A stretch of DNA of 64,000 nt from Bacillus sp. FJAT-49711 (GTDB taxonomy: Bacteria > Bacillota > Bacilli > Bacillales > Bacillaceae_C). The DNA lies in contig NZ_JAGYPL010000002.1 of the NCBI RefSeq assembly GCF_018343715.1, positions 566,364 to 630,363 on the forward strand. Direction: 5' to 3'. How positions within the stretch are numbered: position 1 is the first letter of the stretch; every line of letters begins with the position of its first letter. The notes under the pieces were generated by a model. The model saw only the letters and a list, made by a program, of their open reading frames with translations. It was not told where the DNA came from and ran no database searches. Shown in pieces: positions 18,760 through 28,179 of this stretch. The position numbers and the translations under genes are program-made.

Positions 18760-20139
18760 ATGACATCTAAGGCATATATTACTTTTTCAAATAATTCTCT
18801 TGTGGAAAATGACCCACAATTAAAAGAGTTTATTCAAAACCACCAAGAAAAATTTATTACACTATTATTAGACGGAAACGTTTATACCATCATTAAAGAA
18901 AAAGATTGGATTTATGAAGATGTAAGAAATATGGCAGGATCTATTGCGAGAGAATTGAGTGGAAGGAAAATTCCATCAGTCGTATTAGAAGGAGCTGTTT
19001 TAGAAAATGGTTTTTCTAAATTAGACAAAGGAAAAGCAGTTTGTGCTTTTATCGAAGGATGGGAATTAGGTTCATATCAATTTTTAACCTATAAATCTAA
19101 TAAAAGTTCCTTTAAAACAAGATTAGAATTAATAGATTGTGAAGATGTTGAGGCTTGTATTAAAGAGGGAGAAGCAAGAGCAAAGGCTGTATCATTTTCA
19201 AGAGATTTGATGAATGAAATTCCAAGTGCATTAAATCCGGAAACATATCCAGAGTTACTTGAAAAGGAATTCCGGAATACAGACGCAAAAGTGCAAATTG
19301 TGCGAGGAAAGCAACTAGAAGAACGTCAAATGAATGGAGTTTTAGCCGTTTGTCGTGGCAGTAAGTATGAGCCTGCTTTCGTAGAAATTTCTTATTGCCG
19401 TGATAAATCAAAGCCTCACATCGTGCTTGTAGGAAAAGGGGTTACATTTGATACAGGAGGCATTAGTTTAAAAAGAGGCGCTGATATAAGTGATATGAAA
19501 ATGGACATGGGGGGATCGGCAGCAGTTTCAGGTGCGATGAAGCTCCTAGTTGATATGAAAGCAAATGTAAACGTAACGGCACTCATTCCAATCGTGGAAA
19601 ATATGCCGGATAGCCAATCATTTCTACCTTCAGAAGTGATCCATTATAAAAATGGCTTAACGGTTCAAGTTGGAAATACAGATGCAGAAGGAAGACTCAT
19701 ACTAGCGGACGGTTTAATTCGCGCCGGCGAGTTAAAAGCCGATTATATTGTAGATATTGCTACTTTAACAGGTGCAATTGGAAATGCACTCGGATCGAAA
19801 ATAGCAGGTGTATTTGGTGATGAAGAGTTGGCAGATGAAATGAAAAAAGTCGGCAGGGAGAACGGAGACTACGTCTGGCCAATGCCGCTTGTAGACGCTT
19901 ATGATGCCTATTTAAATAGTGATTACGCAGATCTTTGCAACATCAGTTCAAAAGGCGAGGCAGGCTCTATTACAGCAGGCTTATTCTTGCGCCGATTCGT
20001 TCCAAAATCGAGTAAATGGCTGCATATCGATATGGCAGGGGTAATGGCCAGCAGTCGCACCTCAGGATATTATCCAAAGGCGGCAACAGGATTTGGTGCC
20101 CGTCTTTTAGCGGATTTTACAACGTATATCTCGAAGTGA
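18760..20139 (+). CDS. M17 leucyl aminopeptidase family protein
   Basis: A 459-residue cytosolic metallo-aminopeptidase. The two-metal site is complete: GKGVTFDTGGISLK, MKMDMGGSAAV and NTDAEGRLILADGL. An N-terminal macro-like domain covers about residues 1-140. At 459 residues it is slightly shorter than the usual 480-500. AGGAG precedes the ATG. It is the third gene of a plus-strand run and ends before a dispersed repeat. Confidence 0.93.
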   Translation: MTSKAYITFSNNSLVENDPQLKEFIQNHQEKFITLLLDGNVYTIIKEKDWIYEDVRNMAGSIARELSGRKIPSVVLEGAVLENGFSKLDKGKAVCAFIEGWELGSYQFLTYKSNKSSFKTRLELIDCEDVEACIKEGEARAKAVSFSRDLMNEIPSALNPETYPELLEKEFRNTDAKVQIVRGKQLEERQMNGVLAVCRGSKYEPAFVEISYCRDKSKPHIVLVGKGVTFDTGGISLKRGADISDMKMDMGGSAAVSGAMKLLVDMKANVNVTALIPIVENMPDSQSFLPSEVIHYKNGLTVQVGNTDAEGRLILADGLIRAGELKADYIVDIATLTGAIGNALGSKIAGVFGDEELADEMKKVGRENGDYVWPMPLVDAYDAYLNSDYADLCNISSKGEAGSITAGLFLRRFVPKSSKWLHIDMAGVMASSRTSGYYPKAATGFGARLLADFTTYISK

Positions 20140-20142
20140 TGA

Positions 20143-20285
20143 GAAAAGCGCAACCGCCTTGCTCATCGACGTACAAACTCAGTGTCTTCGACTGCAGCTA
20201 GACAAGAAGAGCCGACGTTGACTTATCGTAGGGAGAAGGGCAAGAAGTTTATATGTCGATAGCGGTGTAGCTAGATAATAAAAAT
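20143..20285. repeat. Dispersed intergenic repeat copy
   Basis: Begins AGAAAAGCGCAACCGCCTTG, continues CTCATCGACGTACA, CTGCAGCTAGACAAG, GACGTTGACTT and ends GGTGTAGCTAGATAAT. It closely follows both ends of the copy at 56.12-56.48 kb and shares GAAAAGCG and GCAGCTAGACA with the other copies. Confidence 0.75.
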
Positions 20286-20326
20286 AAAAAGTGGCGCATT
20301 TCTGAAACAGAAATGCGCCACTTTTT
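20286..20326. terminator. Bidirectional intrinsic terminator
   Basis: AAGTGGCGCATTTCTG and CAGAAATGCGCCACTT form a perfect 16-base stem with an AAA loop, flanked by A and T runs. It ends at the stop codon of the convergent DUF1646 gene. Confidence 0.93.
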
Positions 20327-21342
20327 TATCCGAAAATTAGTATAACAATAAAATACACAACCATAGCAATTAAGCCTACAGGCACTCCGAAACGTGCCCA
20401 CTCACGGCTCGTAATGTTCAATTTTCCTGCTGCAATGATGTTAGGGATGTTACCTGGTATGAGCATTCCTCCACTAATTAAAAGACCAAGCAAGATCGCC
20501 TTAATCGTAGGCTCGTCCATAGCAGGACTAATTTCTGCCGCTGCTAGTGTTGCATTATCCAAAATGGCAGATATCATGTTAATCCAATATAACAATAACG
20601 GGCTTAAACCAAGTAAATATTTTTCTATAAATGGTTCAAATCCTGCTCCAAGTAAAGTTAACCCCATTACAAATAAATAGATTTTTACAGCTCGAATAAT
20701 AATTTCTGAGTAGCTTTCAGTAGTTTGTTGAGCCGATAATCCATTATCCGTTTCTTTTGGATGAACGAGAATGGCAGCAAGGATTCCAAATAATGCTACA
20801 GCAGGAATTACATCGATGCCAATCAATTGAAGTAAATAAAAAAAGTCTTCATTAAGCTTACTAATCGCAATGGTAGATAACGGTTCGCCGATAGGTGTCA
20901 AAGCCGCCCCGAGACCAATTGAAAAACAGGCAAGAACGACGAGGCGTAATTCTGACTTGCGGTCGAGTTTAAGCACACTGACAATGACTACAAGCACAAT
21001 CGCCGCTATTATGGCCGTGATGATGCTTGAAATGAGTCCTAAGAAAATGACGGTTAATGCTACAAATAACCGAAAAGGAATAGCTTTGCTTATCCCTAAA
21101 ATGCTTTTTTCAATCGGTGTTTGGAGCCATTTGAATAATAAGCCCGCAATAAGCACAGCTAATGTAATATGTATAGGATCCTCCAGCGCCTTCATAAACA
21201 ACTTTCCATCCATCACATGGCTTATGAAAGCCGCAGCTAGTCCCATGACAAATAGGAAGGCCTCTAAATTGTGTTCTACTTTTTTTACAGTAAACGGCAA
21301 AAATAAAACGAGTATTAAAATGATCGTTAATCCTAGTATCAT
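20326..21342 (-). CDS. DUF1646 membrane protein, putative ion permease
   Basis: A 338-residue protein with about ten transmembrane helices, of the DUF1646 family in the ion-transporter superfamily (related to NhaD/ArsB-type permeases). Two family features are visible: GLGAALTPIGEPLSTIA in the first half and MISAILDNATLAAAEISPA, with GGMLIPGNIPNIIAA, in the second. These re-entrant-like segments suggest a cation-coupled antiporter. AAAGGAAG precedes the ATG. The transported ion is unknown. It stands alone, transcribed towards the aminopeptidase gene. Confidence 0.85.
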   Translation of the reverse strand: MILGLTIILILVLFLPFTVKKVEHNLEAFLFVMGLAAAFISHVMDGKLFMKALEDPIHITLAVLIAGLLFKWLQTPIEKSILGISKAIPFRLFVALTVIFLGLISSIITAIIAAIVLVVIVSVLKLDRKSELRLVVLACFSIGLGAALTPIGEPLSTIAISKLNEDFFYLLQLIGIDVIPAVALFGILAAILVHPKETDNGLSAQQTTESYSEIIIRAVKIYLFVMGLTLLGAGFEPFIEKYLLGLSPLLLYWINMISAILDNATLAAAEISPAMDEPTIKAILLGLLISGGMLIPGNIPNIIAAGKLNITSREWARFGVPVGLIAMVVYFIVILIFG

Positions 21343-21470
21343 ATTCTCTTCCTTTACTTTTTTTCCTATTATAACATGAATTAATTTCCGTGATAGTTCC
21401 TAGCAACTAAATGAGATTATGGTCATACAATGATTGAAGATTATTGTTAAAAAACTTTAGGGAGAGAAAA

Positions 21471-22034
21471 ATGTATTTTTCAAATATAGTTTCTAATGAA
21501 GCTAGATCCATTCATGAGAATGCAAATCAATACTCTTTTACTTGGCGTTTGGTAGTAGTTTCATTATTATGTTGTTTGGCCACTGTCTTCCAATCTGCAG
21601 GTGGGTTTATTCCAATAATTGGGTTGTTCATAAGTCCGCTCTCGACGGCACCTATTATGATTTGTTCGATAATATCAATACGACTTGGAATACTTTCGTA
21701 TTTTTCGACGGTATTTCTCTTATTTATATTACAACCCAGCGAACTCATCGTATTTCCATTTACAACGGGCTTGCTGGGCGTAGGAATGGGAATCGCATTT
21801 TTAAGCTTTAAAAGTAGGCTCAGTATTCTTGTTTGCGGATGTGCTGCTTTATTTTTTGGAATCATATCTGTATTGTATCTCATTAAATTTCCGCTGCTCG
21901 GACCGATGGCTTCAACATCGTTTAATCTGTATATAACTGGTGGAATATTATTGTTCTCTTTACTGTATACTTGGATTTGGCTTGAAGTAAGTGTGATTTG
22001 TTTGAAACGGATTAAAAAGAAGTTTGTCTCGTAA
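21471..22034 (+). CDS. Hypothetical membrane protein
   Basis: A 187-residue protein with about five transmembrane helices (starting at TWRLVVVSLLCCLATVF) and a basic tail RIKKKFVS. The ATG at 21471 is chosen because AGGGAGA lies just ahead of it. The upstream in-frame TTG would place that site inside the gene. Compact helices separated by short loops recall substrate-binding subunits of vitamin transporters, but no signature was recognised. Its 3' end overlaps the convergent beta-propeller gene by 23 bases. Confidence 0.65.
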   Translation: MYFSNIVSNEARSIHENANQYSFTWRLVVVSLLCCLATVFQSAGGFIPIIGLFISPLSTAPIMICSIISIRLGILSYFSTVFLLFILQPSELIVFPFTTGLLGVGMGIAFLSFKSRLSILVCGCAALFFGIISVLYLIKFPLLGPMASTSFNLYITGGILLFSLLYTWIWLEVSVICLKRIKKKFVS

Positions 22035-23331
22035 TTTTCCAAATGATACCCGTTTTTGGATAAAAACTGCCTGAAGGTTTATTAAGACCAAAATCGGCAA
22101 TATACATTTCATTGCGGCTTCCAAACACAACATCAATGGGCCTCTCAAATCCGCCAGCTCCTGTTTGTGAAGCTGCAACACCTGTTTTATTAATGGCAAA
22201 AGGAAAAACTTCTCCTGTTTCAATGTTTATTCTCGATACACGATGTCCAACGTTCGGAAGTGGCTTGCCACCTGTAGTTCGAGGTGCATTACTGCCAAAC
22301 TCTGCAATAAAGGCTTCGTTCGTAGGACCAAAAGTTGGGTCGTCATTAAAATCAAAACCCATGATGGCAGAGTGCGGCGCAAAAGTTGCGACAGGGCGGG
22401 GCGGCAACATAGGATGTTTTTCAAGTAAAAAAGATGGTTGTGGCTTACCTTCAGGTTTAAATTCACGGTTCGTCACAGGAAGTCCACCAGTAAAATCTGG
22501 CCAGCCATACCAAACCCCTTGTTGGATCCATTGAAACTCATCAGGAGAATGATCTACGGGGCGGCTACCTCTTACATCCATGCCATGATTTCCGCAAAAG
22601 AGGCGATTAAAACGATCAAATTTAATCCTAAATGGATTTCTTAATCCCCATGCGACAAGTTCGAGATTTGATCCATCCGGATTTGCCCGCAAGATACTTC
22701 CGCTTGCCTTAATACTTCCTTTTATGATTTCACCTTTATATGAAGGCGTTCCAAAAGGAGAATATGCTCCGGTAACAGCAGTTCCTTTATCTGATTTGGC
22801 AAGAATATTTTTTGTTTGGAAGTTTTCACCTTTCAGCATGATAGGCGCTCCGGGATCGTCATGGAAATAAGGGTGCTCTTTAACCCAATGATTGTCCTCC
22901 CCAACGACTCCTGTATTTGTCGCGGTTCCTTGGCCAAAATACATTTTTCCATCATGACCAAAAATAACACGATTATTATGATGGTCTCCAAAGCTTGGAA
23001 GGCCAGAGAGGATGTCTTCATTAGACCCATCTTTCTTCACAACAGTTATGAATCCACGATGTGCCACATAAATATCTCCTCGATAATAAGTAATGCCTGT
23101 TAGTGGGGGATGGAAACCCTCTGCGATGACGTGAAATCCATTTTCAGTCAGTTTCAAGACTTTTCCACTGCCAGAAAGGATCCCTGCATCACCGACTAGC
23201 ATAACACCGTCATCAGTAAATGTAATGTTGATGGGGGTTGTTAAATCCTTTGCAAAAACTTCGATCGTATAGCCTGCTGGCAAAGCAATATCATTTGGGT
23301 TTACATGTCTTTCTTTCATTTCTCTTTCCAA
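22012..23331 (-). CDS. Sugar dehydrogenase-type beta-propeller (PQQ sugar/sorbosone dehydrogenase-like)
   Basis: A 439-residue six-bladed propeller protein of the glucose/sorbosone dehydrogenase family. Motifs include GDHHNNRVIFGHDGKMYFGQGT, WGLRNPFRIKFD and CGNHGMDVRGSRPVDHSPDEF. It has no signal peptide, unlike secreted PQQ dehydrogenases, so cytoplasmic location or a different role is possible. The start is a TTG with GGGGTG upstream; an ATG four codons later is an alternative. Its stop overlaps the convergent membrane gene. Confidence 0.8.
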   Translation of the reverse strand: MEREMKERHVNPNDIALPAGYTIEVFAKDLTTPINITFTDDGVMLVGDAGILSGSGKVLKLTENGFHVIAEGFHPPLTGITYYRGDIYVAHRGFITVVKKDGSNEDILSGLPSFGDHHNNRVIFGHDGKMYFGQGTATNTGVVGEDNHWVKEHPYFHDDPGAPIMLKGENFQTKNILAKSDKGTAVTGAYSPFGTPSYKGEIIKGSIKASGSILRANPDGSNLELVAWGLRNPFRIKFDRFNRLFCGNHGMDVRGSRPVDHSPDEFQWIQQGVWYGWPDFTGGLPVTNREFKPEGKPQPSFLLEKHPMLPPRPVATFAPHSAIMGFDFNDDPTFGPTNEAFIAEFGSNAPRTTGGKPLPNVGHRVSRINIETGEVFPFAINKTGVAASQTGAGGFERPIDVVFGSRNEMYIADFGLNKPSGSFYPKTGIIWKITRQTSF

Positions 23332-23557
23332 TTATTTTCACCCCATAAAATAATCATTATCCTTATGAATATTCGCAGGGCTTTTAATCTATGTTTGAAG
23401 TAAAGAAATCATTTGCAGGATCGGTAAACTCATTTCAATTCTTAATTAAACAACGTTAAAATTAGTTTGAAAGTTTCTCTAATCATCAATTGTTGTAAAT
23501 TGGATTGGATTTCATTAAGTTTGAACAATCACAATCTACATTTCATCCACGCATTAA

Positions 23558-25150
23558 CTATGATTGGAGAGAAATCTCGAGTAATATGAGTTCCTCCGAA
23601 GATAATGCAGACTTTAATAACTCTTCAAATTCTTTCATGCTTTTCGGTCTCACTCCTTTAATCCCAAAACTTCTAGCTAACTGCACAAAATCGGGATTTC
23701 CGAATTTAACACCGAAGCTTTTACCAAATTTCTTATTCATCATCTGTTTTTCAAGCTCCAATACATAATCGTTTAGAACAATCACGATAAACGAAAGACC
23801 GAGTCGTCTTGCTGTTTCGATTTCTGCAAAATTCATTAACGCTCCTCCGTCTCCCGTAATGCAAATAATGCTGTCATTTGGCCGTGCCATCTTTGCCCCG
23901 ATTGAACTAGGGATGGCAAGCCCCATTGAAGCAAAGCCGTTTGAGATAAGTGCAGCACCCGCTCGCTTTGGCTGATACGTACGTGCAACTGAGATTTTGT
24001 GTGCACCAACATCAGAAATCAAAATTGTTTGATCGGTTGAAATCTTTTCGATCATATGCAAAATATTTTCAGCTGTAAAAGGCAACTGCGATATGTCTTT
24101 TTCGTTGTATCTAATTTGATATGATTGTTCGATACTTATTTTTAAATTTCCTGAAGGTGTCCAACTTTTTGAATTGACTTGAAGTGAATTTATTTCTTGT
24201 AATGTTTTTGGAATAGTACCTACCAATTCCGAACTTACGGGATAGTATTCATCCACAATGGCCGGCAGTACATCTATATGTAGTACAGGCCTTTTTCTTC
24301 GATTCCATTCTTTTGGAAGTCTTTCAACAACATCAAAGCCAATCACAATTAACAAATCTGCTTCATCAATTCCAGATAAAACAAGATCATTTTCCTCAAA
24401 TCCAAAAGTATAGTAATTAAGTGAATGCTGCTTAGGCAAGATTCCTCTCGCTGTAAAAGAATGGGTGACAGGTGCCTGTAGTCTTTCGATGAAATGAATA
24501 ACCTCTTTCACTCCTTCTTGCCGTATTGCACCACTCCCGACAATGACAAATGGTCTTTTGCTTTCATTAAGAAGGCTGCAAGCTTTCGTAATTGATAAAT
24601 GGTCGGGTTGAGATATTGGCAGTGAAAGGGCTGGAATTACCTTAGGAGGTGCAGCCTCCATTGCCAAATTTTCTGGAATAGCAAGGAGAGCAGGGCCAGG
24701 CTTTTCCATTTGCGATGCACTAAATGCCTTTCGAATCATTTCTGGAATGGACGAGTTATCATGAATTTGGAAGGCCATCTTTGTTATTGGACTGAATATC
24801 TTGACGATGTCAACAAATTGATGTGATCGCTTATTCTGTTTATCAAGTCCAGTTTGCCCTGCAATGGCGACAACTGGAGAGTAATCCAAAAAGGCACTTG
24901 CAATCCCAGTTATTAAATTAGTTGCTCCAGGACCTAAAGTGGACGTACAAACTCCAGTCTTGCTGGAAAATTTCCCATATGCACTTGCCATAAATGCAGC
25001 ACCTTGTTCGTGGCGAACGGGGATGAAGGTGATCTGATTAGATTTTGAAAGAGATTCTATGAAATCTAAAGTTTCCTTTCCGACAATACCAAAGATGTAT
25101 TCGACTCCTTCGTTTTCCAAACATTGTACAATCACATCTGTTGCTTTCAT
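23558..25150 (-). CDS. Thiamine-diphosphate enzyme, acetolactate synthase-like
   Basis: A 530-residue enzyme with the three-domain layout of the acetolactate synthase family. The activating glutamate lies in RHEQGAAFMASAYG, the central domain is at about 190-330, and the ThDP motif is CITGDGGALMNFAE with the VLND residues after it. The catalytic-loop start GIVGKETLDFIES departs from the usual GxPGxxxL. No regulatory small subunit is adjacent, so a catabolic acetolactate synthase or another 2-oxoacid enzyme is likely. GGAGG precedes the ATG. The 226-base gap downstream shows no clear feature. Confidence 0.85.
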   Translation of the reverse strand: MKATDVIVQCLENEGVEYIFGIVGKETLDFIESLSKSNQITFIPVRHEQGAAFMASAYGKFSSKTGVCTSTLGPGATNLITGIASAFLDYSPVVAIAGQTGLDKQNKRSHQFVDIVKIFSPITKMAFQIHDNSSIPEMIRKAFSASQMEKPGPALLAIPENLAMEAAPPKVIPALSLPISQPDHLSITKACSLLNESKRPFVIVGSGAIRQEGVKEVIHFIERLQAPVTHSFTARGILPKQHSLNYYTFGFEENDLVLSGIDEADLLIVIGFDVVERLPKEWNRRKRPVLHIDVLPAIVDEYYPVSSELVGTIPKTLQEINSLQVNSKSWTPSGNLKISIEQSYQIRYNEKDISQLPFTAENILHMIEKISTDQTILISDVGAHKISVARTYQPKRAGAALISNGFASMGLAIPSSIGAKMARPNDSIICITGDGGALMNFAEIETARRLGLSFIVIVLNDYVLELEKQMMNKKFGKSFGVKFGNPDFVQLARSFGIKGVRPKSMKEFEELLKSALSSEELILLEISLQS

Positions 25151-25203
25151 TTATATCCTCCCGGAAACATGATATTTCCTAATAGTTTTTGATATATACG
25201 AAA

Positions 25204-25233
25204 AAAAATGCTTCCTAATTTCGAAGCATTTTT
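25204..25233. terminator. Hairpin with T runs on both strands
   Basis: AAAAATGCTTC pairs with GAAGCATTTTT around an eight-base loop. The minus strand continues with a longer T run. It probably ends the transcript of the small gene at 25405-25599 and shields the next minus-strand gene. Confidence 0.7.
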
Positions 25234-25404
25234 GTGAAGGATCTTTTCCCAAATATTATTTTAAAGAACTGCAGGTCTGATAAGAACCGATAACTAAACT
25301 CTCACAACACCAACTTTAGGGGGATTTCCCATAGTAAACCGGGAATGTCAATTTCATTTCGTCATATTTCCCCGGAAATATTTGATAAATTTCTCCCATA
25401 GTCA

Positions 25405-25599
25405 CTAGGAATCATACATTTTTCGACTTCGTTTTTTTGATGCAATAAACTTTTGAAATAAGATTTCCAATAATTCATGTGAAGTTTTTTTAAAATGTCT
25501 GTTATGTTTATTAGAATGCATCCATGCTTGATTTGCTTTTCTTTGGATACTCTTTTTTTCTTGTTCCATTATTTTTTCCAATGTATATAAGTTCATCAT
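25405..25599 (-). CDS. Small basic protein, unknown
   Basis: A 64-residue, lysine/arginine/histidine-rich protein (MMNLYTLEKIMEQEKK start, KKRSRKMYD end) predicted to be helical. A strong GGAGGAG site lies 7 bases ahead of an ATGATG start and a terminator follows 170 bases later, which supports a real gene. No family was recognised. The divergent SgrR-like gene begins about 200 bases away. Confidence 0.6.
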   Translation of the reverse strand: MMNLYTLEKIMEQEKKSIQRKANQAWMHSNKHNRHFKKTSHELLEILFQKFIASKKRSRKMYDS

Positions 25600-25806
25600 T
25601 TCTGATCTCCTCCAATGTTTGATTAATTCTTATTTTACAGAGGTTGGAGAAGGTTAAAAATGCCATTCATTTACAATGATTTTTCCACTTAAATAACGAA
25701 AACATCTATTCCACAGCTGTTTTTCCGTGGTATATTGAATGAAACATGCAAAAGGTGAAATGGAAAGGAATTAAATTTCAACTTATTATTAAAAGGGGGG
25801 ATGGAA

Positions 25807-27609
25807 ATGATTGCAGATGATTTTATCTCTTTATGGAACTCATTTAATCATACGAAAGAACATGAACCATACCCTGTCTCAATGGGAACCCTTTCTGAAT
25901 TGTGGTTCTGCACGACCCGAAATGCCAAGCTAATTATTACTAAAATGGTTCAGCTCGGCTGGGTAGAATTTGTCCCGGGAAAAGGGCGGGGAAACCATTC
26001 GATATTAACCTTTAAAAAAACGCTTGAGGATATTTTGTTTGATAAAGCTGTACAACTTGTCAAACAGGGGGAACTAAAGGAAGCACTTGAACAAATACAA
26101 CTATATGGTGAAGGTACTCAAGTGAAGGAAAGGATCATGTCTTGGTTATCTGATTACTTTGGATACAACGTTGAGGATAGTGATGATGACCGAGTTGAAG
26201 TTCTCCGTTTTCCAATTTTTCGTCCGATCACAACACTTGATCCTGCACGCATCTATTATGAATTAGATGCCCATATGGCCAGTCAAATATATAGCACACT
26301 TATTGATTATGATCAGTCCTCTCAACAAATAAAAGGAATCGTTGCGCACCATTGGGAGTCGAATAAAGATCAAACGAAATGGGTGTTTTATTTACGGAAA
26401 GGTGTTCTTTTTCATCATGGAAAGGAACTAGAGGCTGAAGATGTAGTACATACTATTGATCGTTTACGAAACTCACCACATAAATGGTTAGTGCAACAAA
26501 TAAAAGAAATTGTGATACATGATAAACATACGGTACAGTTTAATTTAAATAGTTCCAATTATCTGTTTTTAAATTATTTATCGTATGTACCGATGTCTAT
26601 TCTTCCTGCGGATATGTCAAAGGATGAGTTTCCCAATTGTCCAAATGGCACAGGACCGTTTAAAATGTTAAAAAATACATCGAAAGCCTGCATTCTTGAA
26701 GCTTTTCCATCTCACTTTTTAGGTAGACCACAACTTGATCGAATTGAAATTTCTAGGATGCCTAATGATGAAAAAATACTGAATCTGAATAAGCAACATT
26801 TTGAGCGACTTATCGTAAATCATGATGAAGCTGCTCAGTATGATGATATCTCATGGAAGGTACATGAAGAGATATACGCAGGAAGCAGTGTTTTGAGTAT
26901 GAATTTATCGAAAGAAGGTCCACAAACCAACCTTTATTTCCGGAAAGCTTTACACCGTTTAATTGATAGGGCCAAAATGGTTTCCGCATTAGGAGAACCT
27001 CGCCTGTATCCATCAAATGGATTTCAATTGAGGGGGCTTCCATCAGTTATTGATCGCGAACATAATTCATCAGAAGTCATGCCGCTGCTTCTGCAATCTG
27101 GCTATTCTGGGGAACCAATTCAATTGTATTGTTATGAAAGACATGAACCAGATGCCTTTTGGTTAAGAGAAGAGTGCTTGAAATATGGAATCAATTTAGA
27201 AATTAACATAGTCAATTGGGATGAAATGGCTCAAATTGAGTTGATTAAACGGGCAGATTGTATATTATTTGAAGTCCTTTTAGGAGATAAAGAGATCTCC
27301 CAAATTCATGATTATCAATTTTCCCATAGCTTCTTACGCATTCACTTAAGTGATGAATTAGCTGAGAAAATAGATCGGAAAATTGACGAAGTCTTACAAG
27401 AAATAAATCTAAGTGTACGAGAATGCAAATTGTTTGAAATAGAAAGCATTTTAAAAGAACATTATGCAGTCCTCTTCCTCGTCCATAAAAAACTTGGAAC
27501 CGCTTTTCATCCCTCTGTACAAGGAGTTCATATGAATTCAAGAGGGTGGGTTGATTTTAAAGATATTTGGTTCCAACCAGAAGGAGTAAAAGCTGCGTTG
27601 CTTGAATAA
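25807..27609 (+). CDS. SgrR-family regulator fused to a solute-binding domain
   Basis: A 600-residue protein. The N-terminal 115 residues form an SgrR-type winged helix (SMGTLSELWFCTTRNAKLIITKMVQLGWV, then PGKGRGN). The rest is a family 5 oligopeptide/nickel-type solute-binding domain (DPARIYYELDAHMASQIYSTLIDYD, NGTGPFK, YFRKALHRLIDR). There is no signal peptide, so it senses a ligand in the cytoplasm. The ATG at 25807 is preferred: AAGGGGGG sits 6 bases ahead of it and touches the ATG at 25801. No transporter is adjacent, so its target gene is unclear. Confidence 0.85.
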   Translation: MIADDFISLWNSFNHTKEHEPYPVSMGTLSELWFCTTRNAKLIITKMVQLGWVEFVPGKGRGNHSILTFKKTLEDILFDKAVQLVKQGELKEALEQIQLYGEGTQVKERIMSWLSDYFGYNVEDSDDDRVEVLRFPIFRPITTLDPARIYYELDAHMASQIYSTLIDYDQSSQQIKGIVAHHWESNKDQTKWVFYLRKGVLFHHGKELEAEDVVHTIDRLRNSPHKWLVQQIKEIVIHDKHTVQFNLNSSNYLFLNYLSYVPMSILPADMSKDEFPNCPNGTGPFKMLKNTSKACILEAFPSHFLGRPQLDRIEISRMPNDEKILNLNKQHFERLIVNHDEAAQYDDISWKVHEEIYAGSSVLSMNLSKEGPQTNLYFRKALHRLIDRAKMVSALGEPRLYPSNGFQLRGLPSVIDREHNSSEVMPLLLQSGYSGEPIQLYCYERHEPDAFWLREECLKYGINLEINIVNWDEMAQIELIKRADCILFEVLLGDKEISQIHDYQFSHSFLRIHLSDELAEKIDRKIDEVLQEINLSVRECKLFEIESILKEHYAVLFLVHKKLGTAFHPSVQGVHMNSRGWVDFKDIWFQPEGVKAALLE

Positions 27610-27638
27610 TGCTCATTTCCAAGAGCCTTGAATAATGA

Positions 27639-27679
27639 AAAAGAAGCCATCATATAAATGACTACGTTGGCTTCTTTAT
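27639..27679 (+). terminator. Intrinsic terminator
   Basis: AAAGAAGCCA pairs with TGGCTTCTTT around an 18-base loop, then TATTATTTT. Confidence 0.75.
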
Positions 27680-27894
27680 TATTTTAAATAACTTTTGGAG
27701 TTTTGAGACATACACCTATCGAATTTCCAACGGCTTACTAAGATTTGTTATTCATTTCCCGAAGTTTTTTTAAAAAGACTTGCCAAAGAGTTGTCACATA
27801 TTTTTTTAAAAAAAGGCTATTTGTGCGAACAATGATGCTTTGCCAAGATAGTGCGTGTTTGATTTTCGCTACAGTTGCTCGCTTCCCGGGGGCG

Positions 27895-28035
27895 GGCAGT
27901 TTGTCTAGCTGCAGCGCCTAGCCCTTCGAGGTCATAAGTCATATGACTAAGCAGCTAAAGGCAAGCCACTGCGTAATTTGTCTTATGCTTGTCGGTGCTC
28001 GTCAAGGCGCTTACGCATTTCCATGAGCCTGTCTA
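27895..28035. repeat. Dispersed repeat copy, inverted orientation
   Basis: Read on the minus strand it runs from AATGCGTAAGCGCCTTGACG through TAGGCGCTGCAGCTAGACAAA, the same ends as the copies at 11.5 kb. It contains the pair GTCATA / TATGAC and an ACCGACAAGC stretch. The remainder of the 27610-28179 gap shows no gene. Confidence 0.8.
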
Positions 28036-28179
28036 CCTTTCCCGCATGAGTCTCGCACTTTCGCTACAATCCACCTTCAATGGATTTTGTTTTAATAACA
28101 ACAATCCCTTAGAGAAATCCTTGTACTATCTGACAGGGTGAATGCCGGAAGTCTATTTATTACAAAGGAGTGCTTAACA

